NCBI RefSeq assembly: GCF_902364025.1
Contig: NZ_CABJCG010000010.1
Span: forward strand, 62,001 to 126,000
Source of the DNA: Enterocloster lavalensis
GTDB lineage: Bacteria; Bacillota; Clostridia; Lachnospirales; Lachnospiraceae
DNA: 64,000 nt
Reading direction: 5' to 3'
Position numbers and translations under genes: made by a program. Positions 43,994 through 51,228 of this stretch are shown here, in pieces. The notes beneath the pieces were generated by a model that made no database searches, had not been told where the DNA came from, and worked only from the letters and a program-made list of their open reading frames with translations. How positions within the stretch are numbered: the first letter of the stretch is position 1; each line of letters opens with the position of its first letter.

Positions 43994-44030
43994 GTAACTT
44001 AATAGTAGCACAAAAATGTTATAAATGCAA
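43994..44030 (-). promoter_or_regulatory. Repressor promoter with operator half-site
   Basis: Minus-strand -35 TTGCAT (44030-44025), 17-base spacer, -10 TACTAT (44007-44002). The -10 overlaps a degenerate operator starting GTAACTTAAT (43994-44003), matching the palindrome across the gap. Confidence 0.65.
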
Positions 44031-44041
44031 TAAAAAATATC

Positions 44042-44090
44042 TTGACAAGTTACAAAAACGTGATATGATTATAGTAACTTAATAAGTTAC
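44042..44090 (+). promoter_or_regulatory. Early lytic promoter with palindromic operators
   Basis: -35 TTGACA (44042-44047), 16-base spacer, -10 TATGAT (44064-44069). An AAGTTAC half-site overlaps the -35 (44047-44053), and a perfect palindrome GTAACTTAATAAGTTAC (44074-44090) sits over the transcription start. Confidence 0.8.
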
Positions 44091-44109
44091 GAAAGGAGGT
44101 ACGGGAATC

Positions 44110-44310
44110 TTGATTAGAACTGATGAATTAAGAGGAATCATTGCGAAAAATGGCTATTCTCAATCAGATATTGCAGCTAAAATAGGAATTACGCCAAAAA
44201 CATTTTATGAAAAAATGAAAAACGGTGTTTTTGGTAGTGATGAAATTCAGATTATGATTGATGAATTGCTTATTGATGATCCAATGCCTATTTTTTTTGC
44301 CAAAGAGTAA
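44110..44310 (+). CDS. Cro-like small helix-turn-helix protein
   Basis: 66 residues with 'LRGIIAKNGYSQSDIAAKIGITPKTFYEKMKNG', a DUF739-like phage helix-turn-helix. The start is a TTG at 44110, with AAAGGAGG about 10 bases upstream. As first gene of the rightward early operon and opposite the CI-like repressor, it probably acts as Cro. Confidence 0.82.
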   Translation: MIRTDELRGIIAKNGYSQSDIAAKIGITPKTFYEKMKNGVFGSDEIQIMIDELLIDDPMPIFFAKE

Positions 44311-44346
44311 CTTTAAAAGATACTTAAAGAAAGGAGCGTGAGAGAG

Positions 44347-44814
44347 GTGGACAATTTTGAGATTACGAAAGAGGTAAATATCAGCAGAACGGATATTGAA
44401 AAATTCCTAATTGCAATACAGCAGATAGCACTTCCTCTGGAGCCGGGAAAGGTTACCCAGATTGTAGCGGAATATGATCCGGATAGCCCCATGGTAAAAA
44501 TCACTTTTCGGGAAAGCGAGGAAGATATCGAATGGAGTAATAAGGCTCAGACCGGAAATTACAAAGCCACCAAAGAGGAAGGAAATGCGTTGCAGACATC
44601 GGAACGGCAACGGAGGAGAATGAAAGAGACCGGAAGAGACCTGAGAAAATTAAAAACACTTCCGATATTACTTTTAACAAAATTGAGGGATGAGGGAACG
44701 AGAATTGATGAAGCAAAGCTTATTGTCGCTCGTATGGCCCGTATTTTAGAAGAATCGGAAAAACACGGGCCAGAGACACTTTTAGCAAATATTCCTTTGC
44801 GGTTTCCTAGCTAG
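44347..44814 (+). CDS. Early phage protein, unknown
   Basis: About 155 residues. The N-terminal part has 'FEITKEVNISRTDIEKFLIAIQQIALPLEPG', then a basic, Gln/Glu/Arg-rich linker and a C-terminal helical part. Both candidate starts are GTG (44338 or 44347); AAGGAG at 44331-44336 fits 44347. The function is not recognised. The end overlaps the minus-strand gene at 44807 by 8 bases. Confidence 0.6.
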   Translation: MDNFEITKEVNISRTDIEKFLIAIQQIALPLEPGKVTQIVAEYDPDSPMVKITFRESEEDIEWSNKAQTGNYKATKEEGNALQTSERQRRRMKETGRDLRKLKTLPILLLTKLRDEGTRIDEAKLIVARMARILEESEKHGPETLLANIPLRFPS

Positions 44815-45019
44815 TCTTGTTTTCTTTGTCGAAATACTCAAATGCCTCATCGAAGGCTACGGCATATAATTGGGCGGCCTTGCGGGCAGCGGAAGTGACT
44901 TCCGTGCCGTCAACGTCTAGTATACGGGCATTATCAAGGCCACGAATATAATGATCACTAAATATTGTGGCAATATTATGCGCTGCCTGTTCGGGGTCAA
45001 TTTTATGAATATCAGCCAT
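44807..45019 (-). CDS. Small minus-strand phage protein, unknown
   Basis: 70 residues: 'MADIHKIDPEQAAHNIATIFSDHYI' then a helical, Ala-rich part. GAGGAGCTTAAGGA precedes the ATG. It is the only minus-strand gene inside the rightward early region, so it would need its own promoter. It is probably real from its ribosome site and codon use. Confidence 0.6.
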   Translation of the reverse strand: MADIHKIDPEQAAHNIATIFSDHYIRGLDNARILDVDGTEVTSAARKAAQLYAVAFDEAFEYFDKENKTS

Positions 45020-45208
45020 TCCTTAAGCTCCTCTCGCATATACTCAGCCCTGGCGGGGGCCTGTACATCCAGTATAGGACAGAGGGGGACAAAAATCAAT
45101 CAAGAGCCAGAAAACGAAGCGACCGCGGGCGATCCGCATGATGTATAGAAAGCAGAGGAAACAAGTACAACCGGTGCCTCATACAATCTACCAGAGAGGA
45201 GTGAGCGA

Positions 45209-45325
45209 ATGCTGGATATCAAAAATGTAGTAAAGGTCCTGATCCACCTGTTAGAGGAACAGGAAAACGTCAAAATTGAATACGAATTTAAAAACGAGGC
45301 CAACAAGGAGGTCAAAGCCGGTTAG
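45209..45325 (+). CDS. Small phage protein, 38 residues
   Basis: ATG at 45209 after AGAGAGGAG gives MLDIKNVVKVLIHLLEEQEN and a charged tail ending KEVKAG. It is acidic and helical. No family known. Confidence 0.45.
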   Translation: MLDIKNVVKVLIHLLEEQENVKIEYEFKNEANKEVKAG

Positions 45326-45362
45326 TCCGGCCACAATGGACAAGCATAAGGAGGACAAGCCA

Positions 45363-45539
45363 ATGGCAAAGACAATAGCAGAATACTGCATCAGAGAGTG
45401 GACCAAGCGGAATTTTCCGGTCAAGGACCTGCACCTGGAGTTTACTGCCCCGCGCTGCGCGGTGCTCACTGATCGCAACGGGGACCGGATCAGAGTCGTA
45501 TACCACAACGGGGAGGTGCAGCTGACGGATGCATGGTAA
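45363..45539 (+). CDS. Small phage protein, 58 residues
   Basis: AAGGAGG at 45348-45354 selects the ATG at 45363. The sequence 'IREWTKRNFPVKDLHLEF', then 'CAVLTDRNGDRIRVVY', suggests an alpha/beta fold. Function unknown. Confidence 0.6.
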   Translation: MAKTIAEYCIREWTKRNFPVKDLHLEFTAPRCAVLTDRNGDRIRVVYHNGEVQLTDAW

Positions 45540-45648
45540 TGATGATACCCCCATATGGGATTTTGTATACTGGGCCGTGCCGACGGTGATTCTGGGGAGC
45601 ATAGTGTTTATGGCGGCTGTATTAATCGGATCGTATTTGAGGGGGTGA
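45529..45648 (+). CDS. Single-membrane-segment small protein
   Basis: 39 residues starting MHGNDDTPIWDFVYWAVP, with one hydrophobic helix and ending SYLRG. GGGAGG lies 12 bases before the ATG, and the gene overlaps the previous one by 11 bases. Short acidic head and one membrane helix; function unknown. Confidence 0.45.
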   Translation: MHGNDDTPIWDFVYWAVPTVILGSIVFMAAVLIGSYLRG

Positions 45649-45654
45649 GGAACA

Positions 45655-45822
45655 ATGACCAGAGAGCAGAAAATCGACATCATGCTGGAGCACATTTCGG
45701 AACATGCCGGGACGATACCGGGATATCTGTGGGACGACTACCGGGAGGCGGTCAACATGGCATTCCGAAAGATTGAACGGGTAAAACGGGCAGAATGTAC
45801 ACCGGGAGCAGGAGAGGATTAA
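45655..45822 (+). CDS. Small phage protein, 55 residues
   Basis: ATG at 45655 after GAGGGGGTGAGG. The sequence 'REQKIDIMLEHISEHAGTIPGYLWDDYREAVNMAFRKIE', split only by turns, looks helical. Overlap spacing with its neighbours fits an early-gene string. Function unknown. Confidence 0.5.
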   Translation: MTREQKIDIMLEHISEHAGTIPGYLWDDYREAVNMAFRKIERVKRAECTPGAGED

Positions 45823-45824
45823 AA

Positions 45825-46010
45825 ATGGGCAGAAGCAGAGCAATGCGTCCCACAAGAGCGCAAAAGGAATTGATTTCAGGCGCGGGACTAATTGTAAAAA
45901 ATTGGTTAGTAATAGCGGACAAGCCGGACGCATTAAACCTGGTAAGCCGTGGCAGCGGCCGGAGCCGGACAATCAAAAAGCCCCAGGCTGGCAGGCCCGG
46001 AGCACATTGA
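45825..46010 (+). CDS. DUF6906-like small phage protein
   Basis: 61 residues: 'MGRSRAMRPTRAQKELISGAGL', 'NWLVIADKPDALNLVSR', 'GRSRTIKK'. The pattern of an (R/P)TRxQKE helix, AGL, NWLV and a closing GKxRxI strand matches the DUF6906 group of Firmicute phage proteins. Function unknown. It ends the small-gene string before the candidate minus-strand RNA. Confidence 0.65.
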   Translation: MGRSRAMRPTRAQKELISGAGLIVKNWLVIADKPDALNLVSRGSGRSRTIKKPQAGRPGAH

Positions 46011-46021
46011 AAATGAAGATT

Positions 46022-46119
46022 AAAAACCCCTGATATTATTGGCGTAATATCAGGGGAATGGTCCCGTACAGACCAATATCTACACTCATTATTATACCTG
46101 TGCGGGGCCAAAAAGTCAA
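46022..46119 (-). ncRNA. Candidate minus-strand small RNA
   Basis: Minus-strand -35 TTGACT (46119-46114), 17-base spacer, -10 TATAAT (46096-46091); predicted start near 46084. The RNA, about 60-65 bases, would end at a perfect 12-base hairpin (CCCCTGATATTA / TAATATCAGGGG, 46056-46027) followed by TTTTT on the minus strand. A GGTC/GACC mini-stem lies in its 5' part. The orientation is opposite to the surrounding early operon. Confidence 0.65.
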
Positions 46120-46184
46120 GGAAAATCAAGGCTTTTCGGCCTTTTTCGGACTCGATCAAAGGATTAACTTTGGAGGTAGAGGAC

Positions 46185-46967
46185 ATGCACAGGTATAAGC
46201 AGATTGAGTACAAGGCGGGGGCCACGCTGGAGATCATCAAGTGCGTGCCAAAGGGTTTGCGGACAGGATGCGGCCGGGGGAAGCGAAAAACAAAAGAGGA
46301 GATCACCAAAGCCAATATGCGGCAGGCGGCCCGCAAACTGGTGCGTAAGATCAACGCGAATTTCAGGCCGGGGGACTGGCATGTAATCCTGACTTACCGC
46401 AAGACGACCAGGCCAGACCGGCAGGAAGCCCGAAAGGCGCTGAGCGGGCTCCTGGAGAAGCTGCGGGCAGAGTACAGGAAGCACGGCTTCCAACTCAAAT
46501 ACATCCATGCGACGGAGTACGAGAACAAGGCGATCCACCACCATCTGATCATCAACAACGTGAACGATGGGAAGCGGACCACCTCAGACTACATCCGCAA
46601 GCTCTGGAAGGACCGCGGAAGTCCGAAGTTCGTCGGTCTATATGATGATGGGGAATATCAAAAGCTGGCGGAATACATCGTCAAAGAGACGGAAAAGACA
46701 TTCCGACAGGCGGACAGTCCGTCCAAACAGCGATATTCCTGTAGCCGGAACCTAATTACACCGTGGCCGCGGCGCCGGACTAGGACCACCAAGAAGGGAT
46801 GGGACATGGACCCCAAACCGAGGAAGGGCTATTACATATTACCGGGCAGCCTGTACAACGGGACGGACAAGCTGGGCTATCCATACCAGCGTTACACGAT
46901 GGTCAAGATCGCCCCGGAACCGTCAGACTGGGAGCCGGCGCTCTGGCCGGACGAGGGAGGTGGATAA
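46185..46967 (+). CDS. HUH-type rolling-circle replication-like protein
   Basis: About 260 residues. 'WHVILTYRKTTRP' and the HUH motif in 'KAIHHHLIIN' (H118-H120) mark a Rep-type HUH endonuclease; Y164 followed by K167 (EYIVK) would be the nicking tyrosine. This matches phage proteins grouped as rolling-circle-replication-associated proteins. The start is the ATG at 46185, supported by GGAGG at 46172-46176. A role in starting phage DNA replication is plausible; the nicking site is not identified. It is unusual in a head-module siphovirus prophage. Confidence 0.78.
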   Translation: MHRYKQIEYKAGATLEIIKCVPKGLRTGCGRGKRKTKEEITKANMRQAARKLVRKINANFRPGDWHVILTYRKTTRPDRQEARKALSGLLEKLRAEYRKHGFQLKYIHATEYENKAIHHHLIINNVNDGKRTTSDYIRKLWKDRGSPKFVGLYDDGEYQKLAEYIVKETEKTFRQADSPSKQRYSCSRNLITPWPRRRTRTTKKGWDMDPKPRKGYYILPGSLYNGTDKLGYPYQRYTMVKIAPEPSDWEPALWPDEGGG

Positions 46968-46968
46968 A

Positions 46969-47337
46969 TTGACAAATCAGGTCAACATCAGCATAACCGC
47001 AACGCCCAATAAATACTGTGCTGTCATGACCGTCGAGAAGGACGGCACAGTGCACAAAAAGGTCGTAGCAGAGGATCGCAAGGCCTCGATCAACAGCAAT
47101 ACGCTCCAGGCCGCGATAGCTGCCCTGAAAGCCCTTAACAGGCCCTGCATGTTGGACATATACGTCAACAACGACTACATGACCGGCCCGATCCGCAACG
47201 GCTGGCTAACAGAATGGCAGCGCAACGGCTGGCGGAACGCCAGGGGGCGGGAGGTCAAGAACCGCGGACAATGGCAGGAACTGGCCGCTCTAATGGCCCG
47301 GCATTCCATCCGCCTGACATGCACCAGGGACGTGTAG
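46969..47337 (+). CDS. RNase-H-fold protein lacking catalytic residues
   Basis: About 122 residues aligning by eye with RNase HI from its first strand to 'WxxNGW...VKNxxxWQEL' ('GWLTEWQRNGWRNARGREVKN' is the conserved handle-like stretch, split here). The four acidic catalytic positions are absent: the first Asp reads Thr/Ala, the NxMEL Glu reads Thr, the TDS Asp reads Asn, and the region with the last Asp is missing. It is therefore probably a nucleic-acid-binding fold. GAGGGAGG selects the TTG at 46969; a GTG at 46960 is within that site. Confidence 0.7.
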   Translation: MTNQVNISITATPNKYCAVMTVEKDGTVHKKVVAEDRKASINSNTLQAAIAALKALNRPCMLDIYVNNDYMTGPIRNGWLTEWQRNGWRNARGREVKNRGQWQELAALMARHSIRLTCTRDV

Positions 47338-47338
47338 C

Positions 47339-47695
47339 GTGAAAAAATCAATCATAGAGGATGATCCAACCGTCTGCTATGTGTGCGGCAGCCAGCGGGG
47401 CTTGGAGCGGCACCACGTATTCGGCGGGGATCCGAACCGGACATGGTCCGAGAAATACGGCCTGACCGTGCACCTGTGCTACCGGCATCACCGGGATCCG
47501 CGGGATGGCGTACATTTCAACAAGGCCCTGGCCGATCAACTGCATCAGGATGGACAGCGAGCGTTTGAGCGGGTCCACCCAGATAAGGAATTCACAGCTA
47601 TTTTCAAGAAGAATTACCTGGACGGCCCGGCAGAGGAAACGCCGCGAAACATCCCCATCAGCGAGGGGATCATCTGGCTGCAAGACGAGGAGTAA
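47339..47695 (+). CDS. HNH-nuclease-like zinc protein
   Basis: 118 residues. 'CYVCGSQRGLERHHVFGG', then 'YGLTVHLCYRHH', gives a C-C / H-H / C-H-H zinc-and-catalytic set typical of phage HNH or DUF968-type nucleases. The start is a GTG one base after the previous stop. It may act in recombination or DNA processing; this is by family resemblance only. Confidence 0.75.
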   Translation: MKKSIIEDDPTVCYVCGSQRGLERHHVFGGDPNRTWSEKYGLTVHLCYRHHRDPRDGVHFNKALADQLHQDGQRAFERVHPDKEFTAIFKKNYLDGPAEETPRNIPISEGIIWLQDEE

Positions 47696-47698
47696 CAC

Positions 47699-47926
47699 AT
47701 GGACGAGGGGATCAGAGGGCACGCCTGGAGCATTGAGAGCCTGCCGGAGGACGCCGGCCAGTTGGAGCGGGTCGGAGAGGCCCAGGAAGGGAACCGGATA
47801 TACATATATTACCGCGATGCCATGGGCCGGTATTGGTATCGCAATATGATCATGACGGACCAAGGCCCAGTCTCAGAGTACGAGGCCATATTTGGGTCCA
47901 GGAAAATATCGAGGAGAAGATCGTGA
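47699..47926 (+). CDS. Small phage protein, unknown
   Basis: 75 residues, with 'NRIYIYYRDAMGRYWYRNMIMTDQGPVSEYEAIFG'. Rich in Tyr and Arg. GAGGAG precedes the ATG, three bases after the upstream stop. No family known. Confidence 0.55.
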   Translation: MDEGIRGHAWSIESLPEDAGQLERVGEAQEGNRIYIYYRDAMGRYWYRNMIMTDQGPVSEYEAIFGSRKISRRRS

Positions 47927-48027
47927 CGAGTTTGATGGTATTCTGCGCCGGCATGGCGCTGGGAATTGGCATTGGAATCGCCGCCGACATCATATGGACG
48001 CTGGCGGCCAAAGAAAAGGAGAAATAG
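47923..48027 (+). CDS. Small single-membrane-helix protein
   Basis: 34 residues from a GTG at 47923 that overlaps the upstream stop (GTGA). GAGGAGAAG precedes it. Nearly all of it is one hydrophobic, Gly/Ala-rich helix with a KEKEK tail. Function unknown. Confidence 0.5.
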   Translation: MTSLMVFCAGMALGIGIGIAADIIWTLAAKEKEK

Positions 48028-48029
48028 AC

Positions 48030-48527
48030 GTGTACGAAAAATTTGGAGAATTTGACTCCGCCGCGGAGATCAACCGCGCGGCCGCAGCCCAGCGGGCCGA
48101 AGGAGACGACGAGGCGATCCTGATGATCGCCGAAGAAAACGGTATCGATAAGGAGGACGCCCTGGACTACATCAACGGGGACGTCGGCGAACTGGCGTCG
48201 CCCCTGATGGCCGCATACGGCAAGCTGGAGGTGGAACGCAAGGTCCTGGAGCCCTACGAGATCATGGAGGACTGGCTGCAGTACATCCGGATCCGCTGCG
48301 CAGAGGATCCCCGGATGGCCCTGGCCGTCCGCAGGAAGGGCAAGAGCCTGAAAGGCTGCATTGCCGCGATCCTGGAATGGAGCATGAAGCACCAGCGGCC
48401 GGTAGACAAGGAGATTCTGAAGGCCGTGGGAATCACGTACCGGGTGACGCTGGGGATCCCCGGCATGGGCCGGGTCAAGCAGATCATCACAGAGTATTAC
48501 CTGAGAGAGGAGGCAGCGGGATCATGA
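48030..48527 (+). CDS. PcfK-like protein
   Basis: 165 residues. The C-terminal segment 'KSLKGCIAAILEWSMKHQRPVDKEILKAVGI' and 'VKQIITEYYLREE' resembles the PcfK domain of conjugative plasmids and phages. The start is a GTG at 48030, with AAAGGAGA 8 bases upstream. PcfK usually precedes PcfJ, as here after one intervening gene. Role unproven. Confidence 0.7.
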   Translation: MYEKFGEFDSAAEINRAAAAQRAEGDDEAILMIAEENGIDKEDALDYINGDVGELASPLMAAYGKLEVERKVLEPYEIMEDWLQYIRIRCAEDPRMALAVRRKGKSLKGCIAAILEWSMKHQRPVDKEILKAVGITYRVTLGIPGMGRVKQIITEYYLREEAAGS

Positions 48528-49105
48528 TTGCATACAAGGGATTCGATGCGGACCTACAGGCACGGTGGGGATCCGGGACATATCGGTACGAGGCCGGGAA
48601 AACCTACAAGGAGGACAGGTCGAAATGCGCGTCAAGCGGTTTTCATTGCGCAGAAAATCCAATCGATTGCCTGAAATGGTATCCGCTGGGAGCCGGAAAC
48701 CGGTATTTCCTGGTGGAAGCCTCGGGCAGCCTTGACGAAACGACCGGAGACAGCAAGATCGCATGCACGCAGATCACGTTACTGAAAGAACTGACCACCA
48801 AGAGGCTGGCTGGACATGCCATGATATACATGGTGAAACATCCACTGCGGGAGTGGGAGCGCATAGAAACGCAACTGAAAATCTGCAAGGATAAGGCAGA
48901 CGCACCCGCAGCTGGACACGTTGCCATTGCCAGGGGAGAGGCCCCAATGGTGAGAGGGGCAGAGGGCGCGATTCTTGGGCTGATCCGGGAGGTTGGCGGG
49001 ATCATTGAGGATGCCAAGCTTTTCGAGGTAACAGGAGATGTCAAACCGTACACATGGTACACCCTGGAGAATCGGACGCCGAAGGAGGTGCAGGATGAAA
49101 CGTAA
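48524..49105 (+). CDS. DUF7666-like protein
   Basis: 193 residues. The N-terminus 'IAYKGFDADLQARWG' with 'YEAGKTYKEDRSKCASSGFHCAENPIDCLKWY' follows the DUF7666 pattern (AYKGF, GKTY, GFHxxxxPLD). Ala/Gly-rich C-terminal half. ATGA overlap with pcfK-like and overlap with the PcfJ-like start show tight coupling. Function unknown. Confidence 0.75.
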   Translation: MIAYKGFDADLQARWGSGTYRYEAGKTYKEDRSKCASSGFHCAENPIDCLKWYPLGAGNRYFLVEASGSLDETTGDSKIACTQITLLKELTTKRLAGHAMIYMVKHPLREWERIETQLKICKDKADAPAAGHVAIARGEAPMVRGAEGAILGLIREVGGIIEDAKLFEVTGDVKPYTWYTLENRTPKEVQDET

Positions 49106-51224
49106 AGCAGTAATGCAGCTGCCGGAGGCGCAGACAAAAAAGATGGGCAAGGTGCTCACGCTTCAGACCATGGACGAAATTCTGATCCTCAATTACTGGG
49201 AAGATCGGGCACTGGTTGGCCGGTATTGCATGAACACCAAAACTCACGAGTATGCCACGTATTATGCGGACGGATCGTGGAGAGAGCAAAAGCTGATGAG
49301 CTTAATGGGATACAACCCGGCCTACTACTCATATTACAGTGTCGGCCATGACGTCGCGTTCGATCCGGTCGCGGCAAAAGAAAATATTATGGCCTTCCTT
49401 CCGCCAGAATACGGGGAGAACGATCCGTATGTCTCGATAGGGCATCATGAGGAGGAATACAGCAGAGAGAAAAGGGATCAGAAAGAGCTCAGAAGAATTG
49501 AGCGAATACGGGAGAAGATGAACCAGATTCCCAAGCTCCCAGACGATTTCAAGACATGGATCCACCGCGTGGCCGCCGGAGAGAAGGATTTTGGATTCTA
49601 TGATAAGGACAAGAGCGAATGGAGCTGCACGGCCTGCGGAAAGACATTCGGGGAATCCGATATCGAACACGAACCGGGGCAGAAAAAGATCAAGAACAAT
49701 CAAATCTTTTTCTGCCCAGAATGCCACAAGAATATCAGGGCAAAAAAGCGTTCAAAGGGCGTATCACTCCGAACATGCGCGGTGGTCCTTCAGAACGTCA
49801 ACCAGCGTGCCGGTGTCGCCCGCTATATCGATGTATGCATTGATTGGGGATACACTGGCAGGACCGTTAAAACATCCGAGGCCGTAAGAATCCTGCTGTT
49901 GAGAGATAGCCCCAGATATGCCTGCGAACTGTACTATGGCCAAGGCTGCCGAAGCGATTGGGGAGCATACGGGGAACATTTCGACGATAAGAACCCGTCT
50001 AATCGGCGCATAGGGGAAGGATACCTACATCCGGAAGGAATACAGGAAGCATTGAAAGGAACATATTTCTCGGACTGGGACAAGCTATTCCATCAACTGG
50101 CGCAGGCCGGGAAACAGCTGGACTACAACAGGCTGATGATCTCCCAAGGGAACCGCGACCTGATCAATACGGTGGAATATCTATTTAAGGGCCGGTTCGA
50201 CCGGCTGTTACTGGAAACCTCCCGGAAGATATCGCCCTACACATGCGAATATTACGGTCCACTGAAAATACGCGGAAAATCAATCGAGCAGGTATTTGGC
50301 CTCAGGGACCGGCAGCTGATCAACCGGATTCGCAACTGCGATGGCGGCGAAAATATCCTTGCGTGGCTACGCTGGTCCGAACAGAGCGCGAAAAAAATCG
50401 ACGAGGAAACCCTGAATTGGCTGACAAAATCAGACATTAAGCAGGAAGATTTGAGTTTCCTTACGGCTCCAATGTCGCCCAGACAAGTAATGAATTACAT
50501 CGAAAAGCAGCGCGCAGACGGGTACAAGGGAAAGAGCGCGAGAACAATTCTGAACCAATGGAGCGATTACCTCAGCATGTGCAGAGGGCAGAAGAAGGAT
50601 ATATCCGATGAACTGGTCTACCGGCCGCGTCAGCTGAAACGCCGGCACGACGAAATTGTGGAGGAGATCAGGAAGCAACGGATGATCGAAGAGATGAAAC
50701 GCAGCAAAAAGGCTGCCGCAGAGGCCGCAAAAAAGATGCGCGAGAAATACCCGGGAGCCGAGGAGATCCTTGGAGAAATCAAAGAGAAGTACGAATACAG
50801 CAACGATGAGTATATGATGATCGTCCCGCAGCGGCTGACGGAGATCATCACCGAGGGAAACGCGCTCCATCATTGCGCAGGAAGCTCGGAGCGGTATTTT
50901 GAGCGAATCATGCAGCGAGAAACATACATATGCTTCCTACGCAAGGCTGCGGAACCCCAAACTCCCTACTATACCATCGAAGTGGAGCCGGGCGGAACCA
51001 TTCGGCAGCACCGTTCCTATTACGACGAGGAACCAGGAGTCCAGGAGATCAGGGGATTTCTGCGGGAGTGGCAGCGGGAGATCAAAAAGCGTCTGAAGGC
51101 AGAGGATCACAAACTCGCCCATATTAGCGCGCAAAAGCGCCGGAAGAATATTGAAGAGCTTCAGGCGAAAAACAACCTCCGGGTGCTGAAGGGCCTGGAA
51201 GAGGACTTTATGGAGGCGATATAG
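49095..51224 (+). CDS. PcfJ-like protein
   Basis: About 709 residues. 'WSCTACGKTF' and 'FFCPECHKNIRAKKRSKG' give a zinc finger near residues 175-220, and the C-terminal third has the PcfJ-domain region 'LTEIITEGNALHHCAGSSERYFERI' followed by 'YYTIEVEPGG' (residues about 570-650). AAGGAGGTG selects the ATG at 49095. PcfJ occurs on conjugative plasmids, ICEs and phages; its biochemical role is not established. It is the largest gene of the early region. Confidence 0.85.
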   Translation: MKRKAVMQLPEAQTKKMGKVLTLQTMDEILILNYWEDRALVGRYCMNTKTHEYATYYADGSWREQKLMSLMGYNPAYYSYYSVGHDVAFDPVAAKENIMAFLPPEYGENDPYVSIGHHEEEYSREKRDQKELRRIERIREKMNQIPKLPDDFKTWIHRVAAGEKDFGFYDKDKSEWSCTACGKTFGESDIEHEPGQKKIKNNQIFFCPECHKNIRAKKRSKGVSLRTCAVVLQNVNQRAGVARYIDVCIDWGYTGRTVKTSEAVRILLLRDSPRYACELYYGQGCRSDWGAYGEHFDDKNPSNRRIGEGYLHPEGIQEALKGTYFSDWDKLFHQLAQAGKQLDYNRLMISQGNRDLINTVEYLFKGRFDRLLLETSRKISPYTCEYYGPLKIRGKSIEQVFGLRDRQLINRIRNCDGGENILAWLRWSEQSAKKIDEETLNWLTKSDIKQEDLSFLTAPMSPRQVMNYIEKQRADGYKGKSARTILNQWSDYLSMCRGQKKDISDELVYRPRQLKRRHDEIVEEIRKQRMIEEMKRSKKAAAEAAKKMREKYPGAEEILGEIKEKYEYSNDEYMMIVPQRLTEIITEGNALHHCAGSSERYFERIMQRETYICFLRKAAEPQTPYYTIEVEPGGTIRQHRSYYDEEPGVQEIRGFLREWQREIKKRLKAEDHKLAHISAQKRRKNIEELQAKNNLRVLKGLEEDFMEAI

Positions 51225-51228
51225 ACAG

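Noticed and set aside
46039..46089. 17-residue minus-strand ORF (MSVDIGLYGTIPLILRQ) in the candidate small RNA
   Set aside because: Its ATG lies upstream of the predicted transcription start and lacks a ribosome site, so it is unlikely to be a toxin peptide.
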